Below are positions 43,208 through 52,721 of a stretch of 64,000 nt of DNA, piece by piece. Below the pieces are notes generated by a model. The model was given only the letters and a program-made list of their open reading frames with translations, was not told where the DNA came from and made no database searches. The stretch spans positions 558,001 through 622,000 of the forward strand of contig JANFNE010000032.1 in the NCBI GenBank assembly GCA_024867545.1, read 5' to 3'. Positions within the stretch are counted from its first letter, which is position 1; the number at the start of each line of letters is the position of its first letter. The position numbers and the translations under genes were made by a program. The DNA is from Phytopythium helicoides (lineage: Eukaryota; Oomycota; Peronosporomycetes; Pythiales; Pythiaceae).

Positions 43208-45415
43208 ATGGCAGCGCGTACTCGGCTCTCGCTCATTTTGACAAGTCTTCTCAATCATCTTCTGCTGCTGACTTCACTCTCCCACGCGTCAACTTTTGCA
43301 ACGAAGTCGGGTATCTTGCCATGGGTCGATCCAGCAACACCAGACGCGGCGCAGACCTACACAAACTCGCGAGGAGAAACTTGGACCCTCACCATGAGCG
43401 ATGAGTTCAACACCGCAGGACGAAGCTTCGAAGCAGGCGAAGACCATATCTGGGTGTCCATTGAGATGCCAGATGGCACCAACTCAGCCCTCCAATATTA
43501 CTCGCACAATATGACCTCGACGGTCTGTGACGACGACGACACGTGCTACTTCCAGATCGAGATCAACATGGATGAGACGAACGTGACGGTCTGGAACAGC
43601 TACATGTCACCTCCGGGGTACCAGGACGTCACGTTCTATTACCGATCGGGAACAGTGCAGTCGTGGAACAAGTTCTGCTACCAAGGTGGTGCGATTCAAA
43701 TCAAAACCCAACTTCCTGGAGCAGTTTCCAACGAATCCGGCAATCCAGACGTCTCCACGGGATCTACAAGTGTTCGCGCAACCAACATTGACTACTATCC
43801 AACATGGCCTGGTATCTGGATGATGGGGAACCTTGGACGAGCTTTGTATTCCGGATCAACGGCCCGCATGTGGCCATTCTCCTACAATGAGTGCAATGAA
43901 ACAATTTTGGCATCCCAGAACCAGATCATCAGCGCATGTGATGATGATCCTGGCTACGGTATGAACGCGAATCAAGGACGTGGTGCTCCCGAGATTGATA
44001 TTATCGAGGGAGGTGGCACAGCTATCTCAACGTCGATGCAAGTTGGACCAGGAATGCCTGAAGACTTCCGAATGATTGTGGACACAACGTCCGCGGCTGG
44101 ATCCTGCTTCTACACTTACACGTGTTCTACGAAGGGTGCAAACAATCAGGATGTTCCGACCGAGTACTACTCCAGTCTTCGAGGTCACAAGTCGTGGTAT
44201 CAGGGAATGCGATACGGCGCCAACAACCTCTGTGATGTCGATGATAGTCTTGTCCAGTCATACTCGACCATCGCGGCGTCACTAGAAACTGGAATCACCG
44301 AGAATGCATGCACGATGTCAATTTGCCCAGCTTCTTACGATGTCAATGGGGATCTCGGCTACAAGAATGGCACGACTGAGCATTGGGGAGTCAACACAAA
44401 TGGAACCTGCTTCCCGAAGCAAAACGCATACATGGGAGCATACCTTTGTAGTGCTGGCAACACGGGTTCCGAGTGCGGAACCACGAGTGGATCAACGAGC
44501 GCTGGATCAGAATTCTCCTACCAAATGGACGCCATTTCAGCAAACTGGGAAGTACACATGGCAGCTTATGTAGACTGGGTTGTCTACACTGTCGAGTGGG
44601 TCATGGGCGATGACGGGTATGTCCGATGGGAAGTAGAGGGCCAACCAGTTTTCGAGATCCCTGCAGAAGCATTGACAAACCCTCCACAAGATACCGCGCA
44701 GATGAACCCGAAGAAGATCATGATCGAAGAACCCATGTACCTCATCATTAACGTCGCACTCTCCAGCACCTGGGGATCATCGCCTCCTAATGCTGGTGGC
44801 GACTGTTATGGCGATGGCTCCGATTCACAGACGAATGCAATCTGTGACTCGTTCCCCATGTACATGAAGATCGACTACATCCGTCTGTACCAGGACACCT
44901 CGGACGGGACTTCCATGGCGATCGGATGTGATCCGTCGACGCACCCAACAGCACAGTGGATCGAGGACCACATCGACGACTACACGGACGCAAACAATCC
45001 GGACACAGAAGTATCGGGAAGGGGCTTCTGTACAACAAACGATGATTGTACTATTGATGGGAAGGTGATCACTGGGACGTGCAGCAGTGGTCGATGCAAG
45101 TGCAAGTCATCATCTTGGAAGGGTCCTCGGTGCACGGTGGCCAGCACGTCAACATCCACCGACGGTACCAGCGACAGCGAGTACGGGCCACCAATGTATG
45201 CATCAATAATTCTCGCGTGCGTGACAGTGGTTACGACCACAGGGTCGATGTACATGTCCATCGTAGCGACGCGAAAACAGGACGCAGCAGTACGGAAGAA
45301 TATTTTGACACAGCAGCAGCAGCTCGCACGACCAAGTAAGCACCTCGATGGACTCACTGGGGCGTCGATGGACGGTGGCAAACCGGACGACAACTACAGC
45401 ACAAACTTCGTGTAG
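43208..45415 (+). CDS. A11: SKN1/KRE6-like GH16 beta-glucan protein, type I membrane
   Basis: 735 residues from ATG 43208. Through the signal peptide, GH16-like domain (E262, D264, E267) and EGF-like module it is virtually identical to A9, including silent sites. From nucleotide 45163 onwards, that is the last 80-odd codons, it departs sharply: shorter linker (DGTSDSE), membrane span ASIILACVTVVTTTGSMYMSI, tail AAVRKNILTQQQQ, ending DDNYSTNFV. Thus A9 and A11 have the same luminal part on different membrane/cytosolic ends. Confidence 0.93.
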   Translation: MAARTRLSLILTSLLNHLLLLTSLSHASTFATKSGILPWVDPATPDAAQTYTNSRGETWTLTMSDEFNTAGRSFEAGEDHIWVSIEMPDGTNSALQYYSHNMTSTVCDDDDTCYFQIEINMDETNVTVWNSYMSPPGYQDVTFYYRSGTVQSWNKFCYQGGAIQIKTQLPGAVSNESGNPDVSTGSTSVRATNIDYYPTWPGIWMMGNLGRALYSGSTARMWPFSYNECNETILASQNQIISACDDDPGYGMNANQGRGAPEIDIIEGGGTAISTSMQVGPGMPEDFRMIVDTTSAAGSCFYTYTCSTKGANNQDVPTEYYSSLRGHKSWYQGMRYGANNLCDVDDSLVQSYSTIAASLETGITENACTMSICPASYDVNGDLGYKNGTTEHWGVNTNGTCFPKQNAYMGAYLCSAGNTGSECGTTSGSTSAGSEFSYQMDAISANWEVHMAAYVDWVVYTVEWVMGDDGYVRWEVEGQPVFEIPAEALTNPPQDTAQMNPKKIMIEEPMYLIINVALSSTWGSSPPNAGGDCYGDGSDSQTNAICDSFPMYMKIDYIRLYQDTSDGTSMAIGCDPSTHPTAQWIEDHIDDYTDANNPDTEVSGRGFCTTNDDCTIDGKVITGTCSSGRCKCKSSSWKGPRCTVASTSTSTDGTSDSEYGPPMYASIILACVTVVTTTGSMYMSIVATRKQDAAVRKNILTQQQQLARPSKHLDGLTGASMDGGKPDDNYSTNFV

Positions 45416-46030
45416 GAAAACTCAAGCTGACTCGACCAGACGAGCTGTCAGGATCACTGCCGGGTTGTGGATGTACCAGTCTCAAATGAAGCAATGCGTG
45501 GCAAGGTGTCATAAGTGAATGAAGAGAGCATTCAGCATTCAGGCATACCAAAGAGCGCTTGGGCGGTTGGTACCTTCCATCGTCCACCATGGGGTGAGAT
45601 ATGCACGCAAATCCAGCACAGCTGGCTGCGGTTTGGTGGCTGCGTCACGCAGTGCATGGTCGATCCCTGTACATCACCAGTACACAACCCGCTGTCAGTG
45701 CCGAGAGGCTCCTGCATTTCTGCCGAAATTCAGTCTGAAGCATGAGACGGACGGAAAGAGGACCGGATCTTCTGAAAGCAAGGGCCGCATTCCCGCACAC
45801 ACTCGGTGCCTGCTGTTTTCGAACGGCGTTAAATCGACGGTGGCGGCAGAGTGGCTAGGGGCAAAATTTAGCTGTTGGACACGAGAGACACTTGTGTGTA
45901 TATGAGATGCCGAGCAAAGCCTGATGCCCTCTGTGCAGCTGACGCCAGCGAAATGAGAGGGAATTCTCCCAGTAGAGCCCGCGCGTCAAGCCTAGAGAGT
46001 TAGTTGCCAATACGCCGCGCTCGAAGCACA
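45416..46030. other. Spacer A11-A12
   Basis: 615 bp. The first 40 bp still resemble the A9 3' flank. Short open frames lack recognisable content. No gene. Confidence 0.4.
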
Positions 46031-48298
46031 ATGAGCCGACGACGAGCGCGTGCAACAGGTGCTGCGATTGCAGTCTTCGTCCTGTTTGGAGGCATCCAGA
46101 CATCTCATGGACGGACTTACACGACCAAGTCGGGCATCCTGCCATGGGTCGACCCAGCAACACCTGACGACGCGCAGAGCTTCACAACCTCGCGGGGTGA
46201 GAAGTGGACACTTACCATGAGCGACGAGTTCAATACGGCGAACCGGAGCTTCGAGGCAGGCGATGATCACCTGTGGGTCTCCATGGAGATGGCGGACGGC
46301 ACCAACTCGGCTCTCGAGTACTATTCTCACAACATGACATCGACAGTCTGCGACGATGACGGCACGTGCTACTTCCAGATCGAGACGACAACAGCAAACA
46401 TCACAGAGACTGTCTGGAATAGCTACATGTCGCCTCCAGGGTATGAAGACGTGTCGTTCTACTACCGATCCGGGATGGTTCAGACTTGGAACAAGTTTTG
46501 CTTCCAAGGTGGAGCTATCCAAGTCAAAGCACAACTTCCTGGAGCTGTTACCAACGCGTCAGGCAACCCCGACGTCACCACTGGTTCGCTCACCGTGCGC
46601 GCTGCTAACATCGACTACTACCCAACGTGGCCCGGGATTTGGCTGATGGGAAATCTCGGACGAGCGCTGTACTCTGGATCGACAAGTCGCATGTGGCCGT
46701 ACTCCTACAATGAGTGCAATGAAACCGTGTTTGACTCGCAGAACCAGCGCATCAGTGCCTGTGATGACAACCCGGGCCATGGTCTGAATCCAAATCAAGG
46801 TCGAGGAGCCCCGGAAATCGATATCCTCGAGGGTGGAGGCACAGCTATCTCGACATCGATGCAGATTGGTCCAGGCATGCCAGACGACTTCCGAATGCTC
46901 ACTGACAACACGACTGCCTCGACCTATTGTTTCTACAGTTATGACTGTACAACCGAAGGCGCGAACAATCAGGATGTCCCGACCAAGTACTACTGGAATC
47001 TTCGCGGGCACAAGTCGTGGTATCAGGGGCTTCGTTATGGTGCCAACAACATCTGCGACGTCGAGACCGACGACATCCAATCGTTTGCAACCATCAACGC
47101 GTCTCTAACGAAGGGTATCACAGAAAATGCTTGTACAATGGAGCTTTGTCCCGCATCTTACGACGTGAACAGCGATCTCGACTACAAGAACGGCACAACG
47201 GAACATTGGGGAATCAACACTAATGGAACCTGCTTCCCGAAGCAAAACGCATACATGGGTGCTTTCTTGTGCAGCGCTGGTAACACGGCTTCTGAGTGCG
47301 GTACCTCGAGTGGATCCACAAGTTCTGGGTCTGAATTCGCCTACCAGATGGACGCTATCTCGGCAAACTGGGAAGTTCACATGGCGGCGTATCTCGACTG
47401 GGTAGTTTACACTGTCGAGTGGGTCATGGGCGACAGCGGCTACATTCGGTGGGAAGTCGAGGGCCAGCCAGTGTTTGAAATCCCGGCTGAGGCATTGACC
47501 AATCCTCCACAGGACACGGCACAGATGAATCCGAAGAAGATCATGGTGGAGGAGCCCATGTACATCATCTTCAACGTGGCGCTTTCGTCGACCTGGGGTT
47601 CGTCGCCGCCTAATGCAGGAGAGGACTGTTACGGCGACGGATCGAGCTCTGAATCCAATGCTATCTGCGATTCGTTCCCCATGCACATGAAGATCGACTA
47701 CATTCGCCTCTACCAAGACACTTCTTCCGGAACCGATATGGCTATCGGTTGCGATCCGTCAACACACCCCACTGCACAATGGATTGAAGACCACATCGAC
47801 TCGTATACGGACTCGGACAACCCGCACACAGCCGTTTCTGGTATGGCATTTTGCAATACGAGTGATGACTGCACTATTGACGCGACGGTCATCACCGGAA
47901 CCTGTGTCAGCAACCGCTGTCAGTGCGAGTCTTCGTCCTGGAGCGGCCCTCGATGCACACAGAGCTCCATCACCGGCTCAAACGAGTACGGGCCGCCATT
48001 GTACGCTGCTGGAATTGTTGCAGGTCTGGGACTCGTGGCTCTCGGCTACTCAGTTTTCGCACTTCTGGCCGGATGGAGGCGTCGCCAAGCCCAATTCCAG
48101 AAGAAAGTGGACGACGACCAACTCAACTTCCAGCGGATGGAGAAGAGCACAAGCGTTGCAAGTATTGCAATCGAGTCTAGTCGAGACGATGTAGCTACCG
48201 GGAAGGTCATGCTGGACCGCAAGGCCAGCATGTCTTCCATCCCCTCAGCTCGCGGCGCCAAGTCGCTCGCCGACAGCTATAGCACCAATTTCGTGTGA
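46031..48298 (+). CDS. A12: SKN1/KRE6-like GH16 beta-glucan protein with a distinct tail
   Basis: 755 residues from the ATG at 46031 (the frame opens 9 codons earlier at a TTG). Active site E262, D264, E267. The luminal domain carries the family marks, with NITETVW replacing the NVTVW motif and a QTWNKFCF variant. The EGF-like module is AFCNTSDDC to SGPRC. The linker is very short (SSITGSNEYG). The cytosolic tail is about 80 residues, twice as long as in the other members. It is rich in Ser and charged residues (QFQKKVDDDQLNFQRMEKS, KASMSSIPS), and still ends DSYSTNFV. A12 is the end of the array and, with A1, the most individual member. Confidence 0.93.
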   Translation: MSRRRARATGAAIAVFVLFGGIQTSHGRTYTTKSGILPWVDPATPDDAQSFTTSRGEKWTLTMSDEFNTANRSFEAGDDHLWVSMEMADGTNSALEYYSHNMTSTVCDDDGTCYFQIETTTANITETVWNSYMSPPGYEDVSFYYRSGMVQTWNKFCFQGGAIQVKAQLPGAVTNASGNPDVTTGSLTVRAANIDYYPTWPGIWLMGNLGRALYSGSTSRMWPYSYNECNETVFDSQNQRISACDDNPGHGLNPNQGRGAPEIDILEGGGTAISTSMQIGPGMPDDFRMLTDNTTASTYCFYSYDCTTEGANNQDVPTKYYWNLRGHKSWYQGLRYGANNICDVETDDIQSFATINASLTKGITENACTMELCPASYDVNSDLDYKNGTTEHWGINTNGTCFPKQNAYMGAFLCSAGNTASECGTSSGSTSSGSEFAYQMDAISANWEVHMAAYLDWVVYTVEWVMGDSGYIRWEVEGQPVFEIPAEALTNPPQDTAQMNPKKIMVEEPMYIIFNVALSSTWGSSPPNAGEDCYGDGSSSESNAICDSFPMHMKIDYIRLYQDTSSGTDMAIGCDPSTHPTAQWIEDHIDSYTDSDNPHTAVSGMAFCNTSDDCTIDATVITGTCVSNRCQCESSSWSGPRCTQSSITGSNEYGPPLYAAGIVAGLGLVALGYSVFALLAGWRRRQAQFQKKVDDDQLNFQRMEKSTSVASIAIESSRDDVATGKVMLDRKASMSSIPSARGAKSLADSYSTNFV

Positions 48299-48356
48299 TC
48301 AGTACTCCTAATCTAAAAGAATACGTATACTATTGGTCGAATATTAGGGTTCTGAT

Positions 48357-48373
48357 GCTTCATTGGTCAGTTT
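48357..48373 (+). promoter_or_regulatory. Oomycete initiator-like element before the STK19 homologue
   Basis: GCTTCATTGGTCAGTTT, about 70 bp before the ATG at 48441, resembles the oomycete initiator/flanking-element pair (CTCATT followed by CAWTTT). Confidence 0.45.
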
Positions 48374-48440
48374 GAAGTGATGCGCAAAGCTTAGAGTCCA
48401 AATATCCCCAAAGGAGAAAAAAAGTTTGCTGTTGGCGAAA

Positions 48441-49467
48441 ATGCTGCGCCGGAGGTTCGCCAAGCGCAAGCGCGAGGCTGAGGCGGCCGCCGGGGACGCC
48501 GACGAGGAGTGGGAGGCGCAGGCCGCGGCCGTAGACGACACGCTGACGTCGGTGCAGCTACTGGTGGAGCGCCACGCGCAGGCGTTCGACCAGATTCGCG
48601 TGGCTCCGCTGGCGCTATGGCATCAATTGTAGGCGACAGAGGAAGGAATTTTGGCTTTTAGGCGCTACAGATGGGCTCATGGTGGTGGATTTGCCTGTTT
48701 GTGTGCTAAAGATACTCGGTCTTCCCCAACAAAACCTTTGTGGACCAGAATGTGAGGAAGTTTTCGATTCGTGTGGGTATCTTGATGAGGCTGATTGACG
48801 CTGTGTTGGACTTGCAGGTGAGCCGACTGCGCAGTAATGGGCAGCTCGTGACGTTCCCGGTCTCACCAGGCTCGAGCGACACAGCTGTGATGACCATGGG
48901 TGGGTTCTTGAAAGTGGTGGACGAGTGGATTCGAGTATTCAGAGTCCAAGACTCCAGCGAAGACGCTGGCATTTCTGACAAAGTCGAAGCCTTGGAGGCG
49001 TTTCGAGGCGCCATCCCAACGCTTTGCAAGCTTCCTACTATCTCAATGGATGCACTTATCGACTCACTCGATAGTACCAACGACACTGATGCAGTCCGAC
49101 AGCGTGTGAGGTAGGCTGTCGTTCGAGAGTGCTTACCATCGCTTCGTGCTAAGTTCTCATTGATGAAAGGCGCATCCAGCATCTCGGATTTTTGCTGCCT
49201 ACGGCGCGTCTGGGAGACGAGACCTTTCATTTCACTGTACCTGGTGTTGGAAAGATTGCATCTGCGTTGAAGAAGACACGATCGACTATCCTTGGCGTGT
49301 TGAAGCGCACGAGGTACAAGGAGGTGCAGGAAGCTCAATTAAAGCAGCTGAAGCTCAAGCACTCGCCATTCACAATGGAGTTCCATCTCACCGATATGGA
49401 GGGTCTGAGGCTCATTCGGCGCACGAAAGTGACTTCAGGCACGCTGGTAACTCTACAAGATGACTAG
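48441..49467 (+). CDS. STK19: STK19 homologue (winged-helix protein), four exons
   Basis: Exons 48441-48628, 48712-48772, 48818-49110 and 49170-49467 give 279 residues, with donors GTAGGC, GTGGGT and GTAGGC and acceptors AAAG, GCAG and AAAG. Recognised by the C-terminal region: a FHFTVPGVGK strand/helix, the STILGVLKRTRYKE helix, the EFHLTDMEGL helix and the VTSGTLVTL end, as in animal STK19. The N-terminal part (LALWHQLYSVFPNKTFVD) matches its first winged helix. STK19, once described as a kinase, is now regarded as a DNA-binding factor in transcription-coupled repair; no kinase motif is visible here either. The 45-nt second intron is inferred: removing it joins FSIR to VSRLRSNGQL and gives normal winged-helix spacing, but both forms are in frame. 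Its stop is 20 bp from the convergent PUS1 stop. Confidence 0.78.
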
Positions 49468-49487
49468 CAATGTCTCTATTCGGCTTT

Positions 49488-51311
49488 CTAGGTGCGGATG
49501 CTGAGGCGCATCTTGCGACCCTCCTCCGCCATCTTCGCTACGCCGTAATCCTCAATGTACGACATGATGTCTTCTTCGGTTGCATTGGAAGGGATGTTAC
49601 CGCCCTTGATATGCTGTGTAGATAGACCGATGTTAGACAAAGAGTGTCACAGAATCATAATATATAGGTTCGTACCTTCGAAACCCCACGCCGGAGGTCC
49701 GACGTGAAAATACCTGGAGCCACCGCAAAGCGCACGCATAGCTTCGTGGTGAATTGCTTTGGAAGTAGGGCGCCTTGGGTACCCTTTTCAGTCATGCCAA
49801 CTCGATTGCGATGCACGAAAGCCTGACGCTTCTCAGCAATCTCTTGCCATTGCTGCTGAATTCCAGCAAGCACTTCTGCCAGCTCATTGTCCTCTAGGTG
49901 CTCGTTTGATTCGTACACGCGCTCAAGATATGCCTGCCAGCGCTCCACCTTGGTTTCATCCTTCCAATTCTTTGCAATCTCTTTATAAATGAATTCCTCG
50001 CGGAATTTGCGCATCTCAGCGTCCTCCTTTTGGCTGAGCAGCACGCGGTGTGAAAGGTCCTTCCGCTCGCGAGCAAGAATTGTATTCGGATCTTCATACA
50101 GCGACACGGTGTGCAGCTTACCGCCAAACGTACTGCTGAGAAGCACAAGGCCTTCAGCAGGAGCAACTGGAATCCGAACAATCCGGTTCGTGTCTGTTTA
50201 CAAGTTTCAACACGTTAGAACAACTGAAGGAGACCGCTTGAGTGATGAGACTCATACCAAGTGCTGCGCGGAACGCTGTTTGAGATAGCGCATTGGTGGC
50301 AACAGCGAGGGCACCACCGACCATACAGCGGATTTGGTTGAAGAGGAACGCTTGGCCGACAATGTGCACACGCAGGTAAGGCTCGCCGTGGAAGTCCTCG
50401 ACTATGCGGCCTGAGCACGAGTAAATCGCTCGGCGGTGTCGAGGTAGTAGCTTGCGCGAGGTCTCGCCTTCATCCGCAAACTGGGTCGCGCTCGCTTGGT
50501 ACTCGTCCTCTCCAGTCTCTCCGTTCTCCTCCTCCTCATCTTCTCTATCTTCGTCGCTATCAGCTTCTTGCTGCGCCTTCTTGAACGCCTCCATCTTGGC
50601 ATGAGATTTGTAAAAGTACGAGCGCGCCTTGGTGAAGTTGTGGAAGTCGTGGATGCCCTCGTACTGGCGCAGCACCTCCGTGAACCTTCCCACCGCCGCG
50701 TCAACGTCCAGTTCTTTGCCATCCGCGCCCTTGTGCGCGACCAGGCTCTTCTTGAGGAACGACAGCGGCATGAAGTACTCGTACTCGCGCAGCACGCAGT
50801 TCTTGCGCGCGGCGAAGCGCTTGTTGACGCGCGTGCACGAGAAGATGCGGATGGTGGGCGGCAGCGCGTCGTTCAGCGCCTGCGCGAGGCCCTTGACGCG
50901 TCCCGTGGACCCCTCGACCGCCTTGTCCTCGTCGATCAGCAGCTTGCCCGAGAACTGCGATCCGCCTACCTGTCAGTACCTGCAGCTGGCAACAAACGCC
51001 CCGGAGGCCCCACGCACCACGATGCAGCCGGCGTGCACGCCCTTGTCGGTCCTGCTGCTGCGCGACCAGTCGATCTTGGCCAGGTCCTCGAAGTTGGACT
51101 CGCGCATGGCGCCCGCCGCCAGGATGGCGCGCCGCAGCTCGTCCTCGATCGTGTCCACGTCCTTGTTGAGCTGCACGCCGTGGTAGCCAGTGCCCAGGTA
51201 GCCGCCCACGATCGCCACCTTGCGCTTCACCAGGCGGCGCCGCTCGTCGCCCGCCGCCGTCGCCAGCGCGCGCGCCAGCCGCGCCGGCCATCGCGCGCCG
51301 AGCCGCATCAT
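49488..51311 (-). CDS. PUS1: tRNA pseudouridine synthase, PUS1/TruA family, four exons
   Basis: Exons 51311-51018, 50969-50258, 50193-49676 and 49613-49488 encode 549 residues. The enzyme isomerises uridine to pseudouridine in tRNA. Seen: GYLGTGYHGVQ near the N-terminus, the catalytic loop SRTDKGVHA with Asp89, the RVNKRFAARKNC and YEYFMP strands, FHNFTKA, and the GQAFLFNQIRCMVGG helix. Exon 3 opens with IVRIPVAPAEGLVLLSSTFGG as in eukaryotic PUS1. A strongly acidic insertion (ADSDEDREDEEEENGE) lies between FHNFTKA and the IYSCSGRIVED strand. The first 20 residues (MMRLGARWPARLARALATAA) look like a mitochondrial presequence, so dual localisation is possible. Introns are 48, 64 and 62 bp. Head-to-head with the glycine-cleavage H gene. 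Confidence 0.87.
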
Positions 51312-51372
51312 CCTGCTGCCTTTGGTTGGGTGCAAGTTGTGGCTGGAGGGTCGCCGTCCCCACATTTTTCGC

Positions 51373-51496
51373 CCAATCACAGATGTTTAGTAGTCTTTTC
51401 CACCAATCAAAATCCATAATCCCTCCATTGGCTATAAATAGATTCCATTAACAGCCAATCGAAACGGCGCTTGATTGGACGAACAGGGCGGATTGG
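51373..51496. promoter_or_regulatory. Cluster of six CCAAT boxes in a bidirectional promoter
   Basis: Between the divergent PUS1 and glycine-cleavage H genes there are CCAAT at 51373, 51403 and 51455, and ATTGG at 51427, 51474 and 51492. A TATA-like CTATAAATA is at 51432-51440. CCAAT boxes are bound by NF-Y, whose B subunit is encoded 8 kb away (59151-59522). Confidence 0.6.
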
Positions 51497-51578
51497 ACGA
51501 GCGAGGGCAAGCAAATACGTGGGGCGAGCAGCTACAGTCGAAAAGAAGCGCCACCACCGGCACTCGGATCCTCGCCCG

Positions 51579-52281
51579 ATGGCTCTGCGCGTCGCCTCCG
51601 CCCTCTCCAAGTCGCTGCTGCTGCCGCGCGCGGCCGCTGGTGTGGCCCCACGCCGCCTGGGCGCCGCTGCCGCCTTCTTCTCGACCAAGTACACCAAGCA
51701 GCACGAGTACATCACGGTGGACGGCAAGATTGGCACGGTCGGCATCACCGACTTTGCGCAGAACTCGCTCGGCGACGTCGTCTACGTGGACCTGCCGTCG
51801 GTTGGCGACCACTTTGTCAAGGGGTGAGGCTGCTGTATGGGCTCGTGGGGGGAGCAGAAGTGGCGAGGAGCTAACGGTCGCGGAACTGCAGCTCGCCGTT
51901 CGGCGCCGTCGAGTCGGTCAAGGCCGCCAGCGACGTGTACGTGCCCGTGTCGGGCACCGTCACGGCCGTGAACGAGGTGCGCTCCTGGCGCTTGGCGAGA
52001 AAACGAGAAACGAGATTTTTTTTTTGTGCTGACAGCTTTTGGTTTTATAATGACGCAGGACCTGAGCGAGAACCCGCACCTGGTCAACGAGGAGGCCATG
52101 ACGAGCGGCTGGTTCATCAAGCTTGAGGTGCGTCGCAGCCAACTGTGCCGTGATTGAGCGTTGTAGCAACAATCTCACTGATGCCGTCGTGCGATCTTTG
52201 CAGCTGGACAACTCGTCGGACCTGGACGACCTGCTGGACGAGCCCGCCTACAAGGAGCACTGCGAGAACGAGGAGCACTAG
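51579..52281 (+). CDS. GCSH: Glycine cleavage system H protein, mitochondrial, four exons
   Basis: Exons 51579-51823, 51892-51976, 52059-52127 and 52204-52281 give 158 residues. The H protein shuttles the aminomethyl group between the P, T and L proteins of the mitochondrial glycine decarboxylase complex on a lipoyl arm. Residues 1-35 ([20 protein letters not shown] onwards) are a typical Arg/Ala/Ser targeting presequence. [13 protein letters not shown] and [19 protein letters not shown] are family hallmarks. [10 protein letters not shown] holds the lipoylated lysine (K92), and [19 protein letters not shown] and GWFIKLE follow. All introns start GTG(A/C) and end CAG, 68-82 bp. Divergent from PUS1 with a shared promoter. 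Confidence 0.93.
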
Positions 52282-52721
52282 GCTGCCGGTCGGCTCAATG
52301 GCTTCAGCCCAGCTCTCGGACGCAAGCAGCGCTGCTTCATGTGCATGCAACGCAATACATGCTCGGCTTCCGTCGCGCTAGCATTATGACGTAAAATGTG
52401 CTTTATGATCTGGTCGCACACTTTGGATATCTCGCCTAAAGTATGCCACCAAAATTTACATTTCGATATAGTCACATCTGTTTTGCCCCAATTCCTTTTC
52501 GCGGGTAGAAAGCGATGCGAATTTCAAAAAATCGAGCGCGCGGATCCCCACGAGAAAGGACGCGCTGCCACCACTTGGCGGCGTCTCCCGAGGCTTCCAG
52601 GCGACTTCACGAGCTCCACGCGCGGCTGAATCCTTCTACACAGCTCTCTGCGTCGCTGTAGCTCGCTTCCCGCGCTTCTCCGGCGGATTTTGGCCCAGAA
52701 ACGGCTCCAAACGAGCGCGCG
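52282..52721. other. Intergenic GCSH-kinesin
   Basis: 440 bp, AT-richer in the middle (about 52380-52500). It must hold the kinesin promoter. No gene seen. Confidence 0.4.

Larger units (their letters stand above)
39029..45440. repeat. Block duplication II, right copy (A10 plus A11)
   Basis: Counterpart of 32039-38450. The split gene, its insertion, the spacer and most of the second gene are copied, showing that the insertion predates the duplication. Confidence 0.9.
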
